A DNA stretch of 64,000 nt from Gammaproteobacteria bacterium. GTDB taxonomy: Bacteria > Pseudomonadota > Gammaproteobacteria > Enterobacterales > Alteromonadaceae. The position numbers and the translations under genes are program-made. This document shows positions 48,752 through 57,925 of the stretch, one piece after another (the stretch's first letter is position 1; each line of letters starts with the position of its first letter). A model generated the notes under the pieces. The model was not told the DNA's origin, ran no database searches, and saw only the letters and a program-made list of their open reading frames with translations. The stretch lies in contig JAHJZX010000040.1 in assembly GCA_018826295.1 (NCBI GenBank), forward strand, positions 1 through 64,000, in the 5' to 3' direction.

Positions 48752-49531
48752 TTAAATATGCAGATTTAGCAGGCGGGCGGTACGTCGTGCATAGTAAGCA
48801 AAGCCGGCTTTAGAGCGCTTGTCCTGCAAAATCCAGTCATGCGCCTCTTTCGCTAAAGCCGGGTCAATGTCTTTTATCGGTGCTACGGCTTCGGCCAACA
48901 ACTGCAGTCGTGCCGCCCTTTCACACTGGATCGCCAGCATACAGGCTTCTTCGATAGACTTACCGGCCACCACCAGGCCATGGTGACACAGCAGTGCGGC
49001 ACGCTTATCAGCCAGCACAGCCGTGATAATTTCGCCCTCTTCATTACCTACCGGCACCCCGGGCCAGTTTGGCAAAAAAGCCACATCGTCATACAGCATA
49101 CAGCTGTCCATATGCGAAACTTTTAATGGCACCCCAAGCATTGATAGCGCCGAGATATGTGGCGGATGAGTATGAATAATACAGCGCACATCCGGCCTGG
49201 CGCGATAAATCCAGGAGTGAAACCGGTTAGCCGGGTTAGCCATACCTTCGCCTTCGATTACCTGCAGATCCTCATCTACTGTCAGTAAATTGTCAGTGCT
49301 GATCTCGTCAAAACCAAAGCCAAAAGGCTGGGTATAGTACTGCGCCGGGTAGTCACATCTTGCGGTGATCTGTCCTGCTAAGCCGGAATCATGGCCCTGT
49401 GCAAACAGGATCCGGCAGGTCAGTGCAACTTTTTGCTTGTCACTCCATAAACCTTCAGGCAAGTTTTGCGCTATATCTGCCCGGCTTTTGGCCATAATCG
49501 ATTGCTTATCCATACTCAGGGTACTGTTCAT
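48752..49531 (-). CDS. Class II aldolase/adducin-family protein
   Basis: A 259-residue protein of the L-fuculose-phosphate-aldolase fold. The zinc-binding histidines are in CIIHTHPPHIS and LCHHGLVVAG, and the family opening is CRILFAQGHDSGLAGQITARC. It lacks a clear sugar-phosphate specificity. Members of the adducin-like subgroup occur in secondary-metabolite loci as decarboxylases or aldolases, but the reaction here is unknown. It is the last gene of the ten-gene minus-strand cluster, 14 bp after the diiron protein gene. AAAGAG precedes the ATG. Confidence 0.8.
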   Translation of the reverse strand: MNSTLSMDKQSIMAKSRADIAQNLPEGLWSDKQKVALTCRILFAQGHDSGLAGQITARCDYPAQYYTQPFGFGFDEISTDNLLTVDEDLQVIEGEGMANPANRFHSWIYRARPDVRCIIHTHPPHISALSMLGVPLKVSHMDSCMLYDDVAFLPNWPGVPVGNEEGEIITAVLADKRAALLCHHGLVVAGKSIEEACMLAIQCERAARLQLLAEAVAPIKDIDPALAKEAHDWILQDKRSKAGFAYYARRTARLLNLHI

Positions 49532-49545
49532 TGCGGTCCGGCTCT

Positions 49546-50259
49546 TTAAGAAAACTCAATATTAGCAGCATTTAGTTCGGCGACGCTGCCAGCTTGTTGC
49601 TCAATAGCAGTAAAGAAGTTCAGCCGCGCGTTTATCAGGGCTTCACCGGCCTGGATCATATTCTCCAGTTGAAACTCATTCGATCCGGCTATTTCCAGCA
49701 TAATGTCGTTCAGGGTTTCTGCATGCCCGTCGTCGCATTCAATATGCAGGATAAAGAAATGGATTTGCTCATCGGCAATGCCGTGATGCCGGAAACCCGA
49801 CACCAGGCTACTGTACAGCACCGGCACTATAGCTTCAGCACCAATACACAAAGCGCCCAGCCCAAAGGCCGGGTTAAGCTCGCGGCATTGGGCAAACATC
49901 ACATCAATCAATGCCTGGGTTTGTTGGTTTATCTTGCTTGAATCCAGCTCAATGGCAAAAGACTGCAGCATATCTTTATAAATTAAATGATGTGGTGTCG
50001 GGCTGTCAGGCGCAAGACCCAGTTCTTCAAAGAGATTCTCTGCCAGCGTAAGCACCTGATTATTATTAGGAAGATTTGACATCATCGCACAAAGATAACG
50101 GGTAAAATACGCGCTGTAAAAGCCGTGCTGTAATAGAAAACTCTTCAATTCGGCCAGTGAAACCGAGCCGTCGCGACAGCGTTTTAAAAATGAGTGCTGA
50201 TATAACTTATCAGATAGCCGTTTAATAGCTAAGTTGAGCTTTTCGATACTTTGAGCCAT
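49546..50259 (-). CDS. Heme-oxygenase-like diiron oxygenase (HDO / TenA-PqqC-like fold)
   Basis: A 237-residue all-helical protein of the iron-containing redox enzyme family. The probable ligand set is E79 (ENLFEELG), H90/H91 (TPHHLIY), E142 (GAEAIVP), H172, D176/D177 and H179 (HIECDDGHAE), which matches the HDO pattern seen in SznF, UndA and BesC and in the pABA-forming CADD. Known HDO reactions are N-oxygenation, oxidative C-C cleavage and desaturation; which applies is unknown. GGAGAGG lies upstream of the ATG at 50259, so the longer frame to 50307 is not used. In a cluster that makes aminobenzoate, N-oxygenation of the amine is an attractive guess. Confidence 0.78.
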   Translation of the reverse strand: MAQSIEKLNLAIKRLSDKLYQHSFLKRCRDGSVSLAELKSFLLQHGFYSAYFTRYLCAMMSNLPNNNQVLTLAENLFEELGLAPDSPTPHHLIYKDMLQSFAIELDSSKINQQTQALIDVMFAQCRELNPAFGLGALCIGAEAIVPVLYSSLVSGFRHHGIADEQIHFFILHIECDDGHAETLNDIMLEIAGSNEFQLENMIQAGEALINARLNFFTAIEQQAGSVAELNAANIEFS

Positions 50260-50355
50260 TTGCCCTCTCCATTCATGTTTAATTTTTTTGCTTAGCGAGC
50301 TAATCAAAATAACTTTAAATTATTGATTTATATAATATTTAATATTAGGACACTG

Positions 50356-52851
50356 CTAAACCACATTAATATCGGCACTGACATCCAGCCACAGGGCTTT
50401 CAGTTGTTGCCGCTGCAATTTGCCAGTTACCGTTCTTGGCAAGGCTGCGACATACTGGAACAAATGCGGGTATTTCCAGCGCTCCAGATGTTGCTTGGCG
50501 TACTGCTTTAGCTCGTCAGTAAACTGGTCATGGTCTGTGCGTTGCGTCACCACAAAGGCTTTGGTTCGGGTGGTGGTTTCATGATCGCCAACGGCTATTA
50601 CGGCAATTTCTGTCACATCAGGATGGCGGATTAATACCGCTTCAATATCCTGCGGCGACACCCATTGTCCCGACACTTTAACGACGTCATCAGCGCGGCC
50701 AAAGAAGCGAAAATAGCCGTCGTTATCGCGTACAAACATGTCATTAGTGCAATACCAGCCGTTACTAAAGCGCAACCTGGTGGCTTCGATGTTGTTTTCA
50801 TACCGGCTGGGTAACGTCGGGCCTTTTAGCCATAGTGTGCCAATATCGCCCGGCGCGCAGATAACGCCGCGTTCATTAATTATTTTGGCCGTAAAACCCG
50901 GTACTATTTTGCCGGTGTCACCAAATTGTCGGTTAGTGCCGGGTATGTTAGTAAGATAGGTGCTGAATGCTTCTGTCGAGCCTAAACTGTCTAAAATAGT
51001 GGCGTTGAATTTTGCCTGCCATTTTCTGTTTAACTCAACGGGCATCCGATCACCGGCCGATACAAAACAGCGTACCGCGCGAAAATCATCATCATGGATA
51101 CCGGCGTGATTCAACAAAAACTGATAAACCGTTGGTACCGCGTAAATAATTGTCGGTTGGTACAATTTAATGGCCGCGACAATTTCATCCATCGAAAGCG
51201 TAGCCGGTGATATCACCGCTGTGGCGCGATTAAACAGCGCGTTAAAGCAGTTATGCAGCCCGAAGGCGAAGCTCATCTTCGACACCGAGAATGCCCGGTC
51301 ACTGCTATTAATATGCAGCACCTGGGCAGCATAACGCTCTGCTGCCACGACAAAATCCTGCTGCCGGTGCAGTATTAACTTCGGTACCCCTGTGGTACCC
51401 GATGTAAACATACCAATGGCGTAATCAAAAGGGCTTGTCCGCGCCGGCAACCATGACGTTGTCATGCTGGTGCTAAGCTGCAGCGGGGCAATGGCGGTCA
51501 GTTCCGAGACAATCGTTGTCTGCTCGGTAAATTGCCTGGCATTGGCCTGAAACTGCCGGATAAAGTCCTGGTCGGCAAACACATGCGTCACCGCTGCCGA
51601 CTCCAGAGCATGGCTAATGGTCTTTTGCTTAAACAGCGGATTAACAATGATGGCAATGCAGCCGGCATACATTAACGACAGTACTGCTACGGCAAAATTC
51701 GGGCTGTCGTTGGCAATAATGGCAACACGGCTGCCAGGGGTAATATTAAGCCGGGCAATGTTGCTAACGCAGTTCAACACTGAAGCAGGCAGATCGCCAT
51801 ACTGCAGCTGAGCATCGGCATGACAGATCGCAATTTTATCGGCATTGATTTCGCTGGCGATAGTACAGATTTTGTCAGCAAAATTAAAAAACGAGACATT
51901 ATCTTTTTCTTTGGCAAACAACATAGCATCTTCGGTAATGTCATCACGCCAGGCCGACGCTGTAGCGATATCGCTGTGCAGCATAGTGAGAAAATTACGC
52001 CGTTGTTCAAACTCGTCAGCTGTGTCTTTGCTGGCAAGCGATATCTCTGTGGTAACCAGGCCTGCATTTGCAATCAGTTTAGCGAAAAGCTGCTCCTGAC
52101 TATTTAACTCTTCTGCAGTGCTATCTATAAACGCAACATCGATATTCAACGCAGTAGCAACAGTTGCAATAAACTCTTTCAGCGGGATCTTGTACTGGTA
52201 TTGCCGGTTATTAGCCGCCTTATCGGACAGCATTGTGTTCAGATCAGCTGCAAAAGTTGAGAAAAACAGATAGCTGGTGTCAGCGACAAACAGGCGGACT
52301 TTTCTGCCATTTAGCGCCGCAGCAAAATCCACCATAGCAAAAATATAACGATTCAACGCTGTATCAATGCTGTTTAAGTCGTTGCCAACCGGGCTTAGCA
52401 GGTTGGCAAACGCCATTTCCCTAACATCAATAACCTGACTGGCCGCGCCCTGCTGCGCTGCGCCATAGCGGTAATTGATTATGTTGCCCGCACCTGCTGC
52501 GTCAAGCCCGCCACTCGGGTTAGCTGCAACCACCCAACTAGCCGTCTGGTTTAGCTGCAGCTGCCATTCTGCCACTTTTGGCCCCAGCTGCGACAGCGGC
52601 TCGCCTGGCCCAAGCTGACTGTCGTGTTGAAAAATAGCCAGTTTTGCTAACTGCTGCTGGTTTAACAGCTGGCCGTTCTTGGTGGCAATCTCCTGCAGAT
52701 AGCGCTTAATGTCTGGCAGTTGCAGGGTGTCGGCCGTGGGCTGCGCCAGCATTAACGTCAGCTGCTGCGTGGTGTTATCCGTTAGCAAGGCTAACAGCAG
52801 CCTGGCAGACAGGTAATGTAGTTCTGTAAACACGAGATGATGTTTTAGCAC
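50356..52851 (-). CDS. Benzoate-CoA-ligase-like enzyme with an N-terminal degenerate reductase-like extension
   Basis: An 831-residue protein. Residues about 320-830 are an ANL adenylating enzyme: the P-loop MFTSGTTGVPKLI is at 481-493, LDSLGSTEAF is the A5 region, and the C-terminal catalytic lysine is in TVTGKLQR. The middle (KMSFAFGLHNCFNAL, YAVPTVYQFLL, CFVSAGDRMP, GKIVPGF) is that of benzoate-CoA ligases, so 4-aminobenzoate is a fitting substrate. The first ~310 residues are not part of an ANL enzyme. The order FTELHYLSARLLLALL, then LGPKVAEW, then ASWVVAANPSG, resembles a thioester-reductase SDR whose glycine loop is lost. It starts at a GTG that overlaps the pabAB stop by 7 bp. Confidence 0.72.
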   Translation of the reverse strand: MLKHHLVFTELHYLSARLLLALLTDNTTQQLTLMLAQPTADTLQLPDIKRYLQEIATKNGQLLNQQQLAKLAIFQHDSQLGPGEPLSQLGPKVAEWQLQLNQTASWVVAANPSGGLDAAGAGNIINYRYGAAQQGAASQVIDVREMAFANLLSPVGNDLNSIDTALNRYIFAMVDFAAALNGRKVRLFVADTSYLFFSTFAADLNTMLSDKAANNRQYQYKIPLKEFIATVATALNIDVAFIDSTAEELNSQEQLFAKLIANAGLVTTEISLASKDTADEFEQRRNFLTMLHSDIATASAWRDDITEDAMLFAKEKDNVSFFNFADKICTIASEINADKIAICHADAQLQYGDLPASVLNCVSNIARLNITPGSRVAIIANDSPNFAVAVLSLMYAGCIAIIVNPLFKQKTISHALESAAVTHVFADQDFIRQFQANARQFTEQTTIVSELTAIAPLQLSTSMTTSWLPARTSPFDYAIGMFTSGTTGVPKLILHRQQDFVVAAERYAAQVLHINSSDRAFSVSKMSFAFGLHNCFNALFNRATAVISPATLSMDEIVAAIKLYQPTIIYAVPTVYQFLLNHAGIHDDDFRAVRCFVSAGDRMPVELNRKWQAKFNATILDSLGSTEAFSTYLTNIPGTNRQFGDTGKIVPGFTAKIINERGVICAPGDIGTLWLKGPTLPSRYENNIEATRLRFSNGWYCTNDMFVRDNDGYFRFFGRADDVVKVSGQWVSPQDIEAVLIRHPDVTEIAVIAVGDHETTTRTKAFVVTQRTDHDQFTDELKQYAKQHLERWKYPHLFQYVAALPRTVTGKLQRQQLKALWLDVSADINVV

Positions 52852-55067
52852 GCCTCTACCCCTTGTTGTTGTTGCTGACTTTGCTGGTCAAAAGCAGGCG
52901 ATAGCACGGCAACGTTATCCTGTACAGGCGTTACCACAGGTGGTTTAGTCTCAGCACCGACAATGTTGTAACGGTTTTCATCACCGGTGGCGTATTTTGC
53001 AATGGTGCGCAGCAGGGCCCGCGCCTTGATCAGTATTTCTTCAAACTCTTCATCGGCATTCGACAGCCAGGTAATAGCACCGCCAACACCAATTTCGAGG
53101 TTGCTGCCCTGCACAACCAGGGTTCTGATCGCTACATTAAGTTCAGCCGCACCATTTAACGACATATAGCCAATAGCACCGGAATAAATGCCGCGCGCAG
53201 ACGATTCCAACTCATCTAATATTTCTAATGTTCGGGTTTTGGGTGCCCCTGTCATAGAGCCGGGCGGAAAGGTGGCAGCGAATAAACTTGCCAGCGATTC
53301 ATGTTCGTTCAGTCTACCCCGCACCGTTGAAACCAGCTGGTGCACCGAGGCATAAGTTTCAATTTGCATCAGCTTGGGTACCCAAACCGAACCGGCTTCA
53401 CAGACCCGGTTTAGATCATTGCGCAGTAAATCCACAATCATCAGATTTTCAGCATGATCTTTTTCGCTCTGTGCCAAATCTGTTATCAGTGCCGCATCCT
53501 CAGCCGCCGTGGCGCCGCGCTTTCGGGTTCCTTTAATCGGCTTGGCTTCAACCACAGCATTACGGCCAACACTGACAAATTTTTCCGGCGAAGAGCACAG
53601 GATGGCAAAGTCCGGGCTATGTAAGTAAACCGACCTTGGCGCCGGGTTAACCTGGCGCAAAACAGTGTAAAGGGCCAGGGGCTCGACATCGAGCGTAGCG
53701 CGCAGCCGGTTTGTTAAACAGATTTCGTAACTTTCTCCCCGCCGGATATAGTCCATGCAGCGACTGATTTTGCTGGTGTATTGCTGATAGTCATCTTCAA
53801 GATAAAAGCGGATGTCCTGCTGCGACCGCGCCGTGTTGACGGCTGACGCAGAACTTTTTTCCGTTGCAGGCATAGTCGCCAGGCGTTGGCTAACCGTGCT
53901 AAGCCATTGCTCAGATGCCGCAGCCGCACGGTGCGGGCTGTGCTCTTTTTCGATAATAACGGCGTAAACCAGTCCGGTTTTATGATCAAATGCAATAAAT
54001 CTGTCGACAAAGATCCCGGCGGCGTCCGGCTGTTTTGCGGCGTATTTATTGCTTACGGCTTCCGTCTCGGCTTTCAGTTCGTAACCCTGAAAGCCAACCA
54101 GACCGCCACAAAAATCAAATGGCAACTCTTCCGCCCCGGCCACGGTTGCGGCCAGTGTCTGCTTAACAAAAGCGCAGTAGTCACTGTGCAGTTCATGTTG
54201 TTTGCCATGGGCATTGAGCAACACGGTTTGCTTTTTCATATCGTATGAAAACCAAAACGACTCCGGTCCGCTTGCATCGCCGATAAAGGAAAACCTGGCC
54301 TCGGCATTGTTAACAGAGCTGGAATCGAGCCAAAAGCTATACTGCGAATCACCGTACAGCCGTTGAAAAACCTCTGCCGGCTGAAACGTGCTGTTTAGCT
54401 GCTGATAACGACAGCGCCAGGCTACAGGCGGCACTGCTGCTTGCGGCAGGTCAAGCTGCTCAGTTGCCGCCCGCTGCACACTGCTGCGGTTTACATTATG
54501 CTGCTGCACCAAGTTCTTAAAGTTTTCGATCAGCTGGCGACCACAATCAGTAGAGATCGATTCAGGATGAAATTGCACCCCCCACATCGGCCTGTGCCGG
54601 TGTTCTATCGCCATGATCATGCCATCTTCGGTAAAGGCAGTGGCAATTAACTCAGTGGGTAACGGTTGAGAGGCGATCAGCGAATGATAGCGCACCACCG
54701 TTAAAGGATTGGGTAAGTTGCTAAAAACACCGCTGCCACCGTGTAAGATCTTACTGCTTCGGCCATGATAAGGCATGCCGGAAAGCTCAACGGTCCCGCC
54801 CAGACTCGCCACGATAGATTGATGGCCTAAACAGATCCCCAACAGCGGTTTGCTGGTGTGTTTTATGATCTGCTCACATATGCCAATATCACTCTTGTTA
54901 TTGGGCGTGCCAGGTCCGGGTGAGATCACTATGGCGTCATAGTCTTCAAAATCGACATGGGTATCATCGTTTCTTACCACCACCGGCAAGACGGCAAAAA
55001 CTTCACTAACATACTGATACAGGTTAAATGTGAAGCTATCATAGTTATCTACAATAAGAATTTTCAC
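52845..55067 (-). CDS. pabAB: Fused aminodeoxychorismate synthase (PabA-PabB)
   Basis: It converts chorismate and glutamine to 4-amino-4-deoxychorismate. The 740-residue fusion has a glutamine amidotransferase (1-190; catalytic C79 in GICLGH, H168 and E170 in FHPES) and a chorismate-binding component (about 220-715). The key motif is PIKGT (511-515): the lysine marks aminodeoxychorismate synthase, whereas anthranilate synthase has PIAGT. GGLVGFQGYE and PPGSMTGAPK are further family blocks. It starts at a GTG with an excellent AAGGAGGTGCT. A fused synthase within a ligase/aminotransferase cluster points to secondary metabolism, not folate housekeeping. Confidence 0.9.
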   Translation of the reverse strand: MKILIVDNYDSFTFNLYQYVSEVFAVLPVVVRNDDTHVDFEDYDAIVISPGPGTPNNKSDIGICEQIIKHTSKPLLGICLGHQSIVASLGGTVELSGMPYHGRSSKILHGGSGVFSNLPNPLTVVRYHSLIASQPLPTELIATAFTEDGMIMAIEHRHRPMWGVQFHPESISTDCGRQLIENFKNLVQQHNVNRSSVQRAATEQLDLPQAAVPPVAWRCRYQQLNSTFQPAEVFQRLYGDSQYSFWLDSSSVNNAEARFSFIGDASGPESFWFSYDMKKQTVLLNAHGKQHELHSDYCAFVKQTLAATVAGAEELPFDFCGGLVGFQGYELKAETEAVSNKYAAKQPDAAGIFVDRFIAFDHKTGLVYAVIIEKEHSPHRAAAASEQWLSTVSQRLATMPATEKSSASAVNTARSQQDIRFYLEDDYQQYTSKISRCMDYIRRGESYEICLTNRLRATLDVEPLALYTVLRQVNPAPRSVYLHSPDFAILCSSPEKFVSVGRNAVVEAKPIKGTRKRGATAAEDAALITDLAQSEKDHAENLMIVDLLRNDLNRVCEAGSVWVPKLMQIETYASVHQLVSTVRGRLNEHESLASLFAATFPPGSMTGAPKTRTLEILDELESSARGIYSGAIGYMSLNGAAELNVAIRTLVVQGSNLEIGVGGAITWLSNADEEFEEILIKARALLRTIAKYATGDENRYNIVGAETKPPVVTPVQDNVAVLSPAFDQQSQQQQQGVEAC

Positions 55068-55130
55068 AGCACCTCCTTAAACAATAAGTTAAAACAAAAT
55101 GGTGAACAACGGCGTCGTCAATACACAGGC

Positions 55131-57782
55131 TTAACTGAGCTCGGCTATTCGTTTTTCGTTTGCAATGGCTTCGCGGTTGTTACTTTGTGCCGGTGCAGGC
55201 ATTGGATACCCCAAAGGCGTGAACCCCTGCTTGCGTGCTACCTCGGTAACATAGCGGGCCTGTGAATATTCAATGGATTTGCCAACACTAAAGTAGCCGT
55301 CACAACCTTCGATTGCCAACGCTATGGTCTCTGACAAGCAGGCTAAATTGATACCAGGTGGCAACCCAACCATATTACAATCGCCGTAGCGCAGCACCTC
55401 AGGTTGCACTACCAGGCCACCTTCGAGTACCTGCACGCGTTGCCCTGGCTGCACCATAAAGTCGAACGGGCGGGCGGTATCAATTGCCACAGCGCCGGCT
55501 TTTAAAAATTCAGTGCTAAGAAATGGTTTGCCTTCACTGGTTGCCGACACCACATAATCAGATTGCTCCAGCGCGGTTTTGTAACAATCGCATGTGCTGA
55601 TACCGAGCGAACTAATCAGGTTATCCAGCAATAAGGCGTCTGCTACAGTACTGAGCATGTCGGCCGGCACAGCGGCAGCGCTGCCGATATAGCGGGCTAG
55701 CTCCGGCATCGATTGCTGCACATAATGGCGAATATTGTGGATAACAGAACCCGGTTGCACTTGCTGCTCGGTACTGAATGCCAGCTGGCATAAGGTGGGT
55801 GTCAGCTCCTGCAGCAGGTGTTTTTCGGTCCCCGGGCGGCCCATCAGAATGATGTTGTCACCCCAGTGCGCCAGCTCACTTACCATCAGCTTGCCAACCG
55901 CACCGCGGGCACCGATCACACTGATCACAGAGCCAACCAGATTATATCCCGCCGCCTCGATAACGGTTGCCGTAGTGCTCATTGCCGTTAAACTGTTACC
56001 TGTGGTAAACGACAACCCATCGATGTCATCTAACATTTTCTCACCGCCGCGGGTGATCACCGACGTGTAGGCACCCAGCCCAAAAAACTCGACGCCTTCA
56101 CGCCGCGCTACGGCAATGTAGTCTTTAATCAGGTTTTCTTTTTCAGCGGCAGGTAAGTCCATCATATCGCGCGGTGCCATGGTGCTCATAATCATAATAC
56201 CGTCAGCAAAGGCGTGTTCATTACTGACACAGAATTTCAGCGCCACGCCCGGGCTTGGGTCCACCGCACCAACTTCCATCACTAATTGACATAAATGCTG
56301 CTTTTCGTCGTCGCTGAAATTAGCGTGAAAACACTGGGGTAACATGCGCACGCAATCATCTATCACGGTAAAGTGCATTAAAAAGGCGAATTTTTTGCCG
56401 CGTTTTTTGCCTTGCTGCACATAGTGCGTCGGTACAGTTTGCCCGGCAATTGGCACCGGAAACGCCTGCTCCAGCGCGGGCAACTCGGTATAGGGTTTTT
56501 CAATAAGTCCGGCCATCAGGATGTCGTACCGACCATTTTGAATTATGCGGCACAGCTGCTCTACTGCAGTAAAAAAGTCGCTAATATCTTCGGCACTGGT
56601 ATTTAGTGGTGGCTCAAAGCGGATCGAGCATTTATCTGACAACAGCGGCATTACCAGCATCTTGTGCCGGTTAAGCAAGTAGCTGCACAGCAACCAGGCT
56701 AAAGAGCCGCTATTTTGCAGATAGGTGACAAAGTAATTGCTATCTGCAGCAACATCATTAAATTGAAAAGCCCGCATTAAACCGGCGCCACGCCAGGAAA
56801 AAATACCGCCATATTGCCCGGCCAGGCGTTCGCAGCACTCGTCAACCTGAGCAGAAATGTTTTTGACGTGCTGCAGTGCCTCACCATTGTTATGGCGCAG
56901 CTGTTTAATAACCGCACGGCCAACACAGGTCGCTAAACCATTGTTAGCGAAAGTGGAGCTGTGTTTGCGATCGAACTCTGCTGTGGCGACCCAATTGGAA
57001 TAAATGGCCGCACCGGTTGGTATTAAACCGCCGCTGAGTGATTTTGCCAGCAATAATATATCCGGTATTACACCGATATCCATCGCCACACACATGGCGC
57101 CAGAGCGGCCCAGGCCGGTTTGCACTTCATCAAAGATCAGTACTGTACGGGTTTTAGCGCATAACTCCCGCGCCCGCGCCAGCCAGGCAACATCTGCGAC
57201 ATGCATGCCGCCTTCGCCTTGTATCGGTTCGACGATAAAAGCGGCATATTGCTGCGTTTCCAGTTCGGCTTCCAGCGCAGCAAAATCGTTCAGCACCACC
57301 TTATTAAAGTTTTTATCATCCTTGCGCAGATGATCAATGTTGTGCCGGCGTGAATTGGTAGCCAGCAGTGCCGAATAGGTTTTGCCATGAAACGAGCGGT
57401 CAACCGACAGTATTTTCTTGCGGCCGGTTTTGATCCGCGCCAGCTTAAAGCCTACCTCAACTGTCTCAGCGCCACTGTTGGCAAAGGTTACATTGCTGGC
57501 CCAGCCGCCAACGGCCTCAATCAGCTCTTGTGCAAAAGCTTCGGTGGCCTGCTGAAATATTGGCTGAGTAAACACCGGCGCTTTATTTTGCAGGTGTTCA
57601 ATAACGGCATTAACACAAAATTCCGGGTTATGGCCAAAGGGCAAAGCACCATACTGCGATAAGTAATCACGGACAACGCCGCCGTCCTCAGTATAAATTT
57701 TATTGTCTTCACAGCGGGCGATGGCGATATCCAAATCAAGTTTGCCCATTAAAAACTTGCGATAGTTGTTGATCAGAGACAC
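55131..57782 (-). CDS. Class III aminotransferase fused to an acyl-ACP-reductase-like domain
   Basis: An 883-residue fusion. Residues 1-430 are a class III PLP aminotransferase with SGAE, D218 in FDEVQTGLGRSG and the PLP lysine K247 in LLAKSLSGG. Residues about 450-883 resemble cyanobacterial long-chain acyl-ACP reductase: LGAYTSVITRGG, LSFTTGNSLTAMST, the NADPH loop VIGARGAVGK and the terminal KQGFTPLGYPM. Together they would reduce an acyl thioester to an aldehyde and transaminate it to an amine, as proposed for TamH in tambjamine biosynthesis. The GTG at 57782 with AAGGGG is preferred; the frame back to 57869 crosses a 16-bp tandem duplication and lacks a site. Confidence 0.78.
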   Translation of the reverse strand: MSLINNYRKFLMGKLDLDIAIARCEDNKIYTEDGGVVRDYLSQYGALPFGHNPEFCVNAVIEHLQNKAPVFTQPIFQQATEAFAQELIEAVGGWASNVTFANSGAETVEVGFKLARIKTGRKKILSVDRSFHGKTYSALLATNSRRHNIDHLRKDDKNFNKVVLNDFAALEAELETQQYAAFIVEPIQGEGGMHVADVAWLARARELCAKTRTVLIFDEVQTGLGRSGAMCVAMDIGVIPDILLLAKSLSGGLIPTGAAIYSNWVATAEFDRKHSSTFANNGLATCVGRAVIKQLRHNNGEALQHVKNISAQVDECCERLAGQYGGIFSWRGAGLMRAFQFNDVAADSNYFVTYLQNSGSLAWLLCSYLLNRHKMLVMPLLSDKCSIRFEPPLNTSAEDISDFFTAVEQLCRIIQNGRYDILMAGLIEKPYTELPALEQAFPVPIAGQTVPTHYVQQGKKRGKKFAFLMHFTVIDDCVRMLPQCFHANFSDDEKQHLCQLVMEVGAVDPSPGVALKFCVSNEHAFADGIMIMSTMAPRDMMDLPAAEKENLIKDYIAVARREGVEFFGLGAYTSVITRGGEKMLDDIDGLSFTTGNSLTAMSTTATVIEAAGYNLVGSVISVIGARGAVGKLMVSELAHWGDNIILMGRPGTEKHLLQELTPTLCQLAFSTEQQVQPGSVIHNIRHYVQQSMPELARYIGSAAAVPADMLSTVADALLLDNLISSLGISTCDCYKTALEQSDYVVSATSEGKPFLSTEFLKAGAVAIDTARPFDFMVQPGQRVQVLEGGLVVQPEVLRYGDCNMVGLPPGINLACLSETIALAIEGCDGYFSVGKSIEYSQARYVTEVARKQGFTPLGYPMPAPAQSNNREAIANEKRIAELS

Positions 57783-57795
57783 GTGTTTTCCCCTT

Positions 57796-57827
57796 AATTT
57801 TTGAACACCAGAATTTTTGAACACCAG
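57796..57827. repeat. 16-bp perfect tandem duplication in the leader of the fusion gene
   Basis: AATTTTTGAACACCAG occurs twice in direct succession (57796-57811 and 57812-57827), just upstream of the chosen GTG start. The unit is not a multiple of three, which supports a non-coding leader. Confidence 0.9.
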
Positions 57828-57925
57828 AGTGCAATTAGGTACAGCCCGGGCTAACTGCGTACATTTCAATTCACCTTAACCGTCAGCGGCTCAGACGAGA
57901 CAGCGCTGACTAAAGGCGTGTGCTG

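Noticed and set aside
52845-55067. Anthranilate synthase (TrpE-TrpG fusion)
   Set aside because: The motif is PIKGT, typical of aminodeoxychorismate synthase, not PIAGT, and a genuine PabC is encoded in the same cluster.
57783-57869. ATG start of the aminotransferase fusion at 57869
   Set aside because: The extension crosses a 16-bp tandem duplication that is not a multiple of three and has no Shine-Dalgarno. The GTG at 57782 has AAGGGG at 7 bp.
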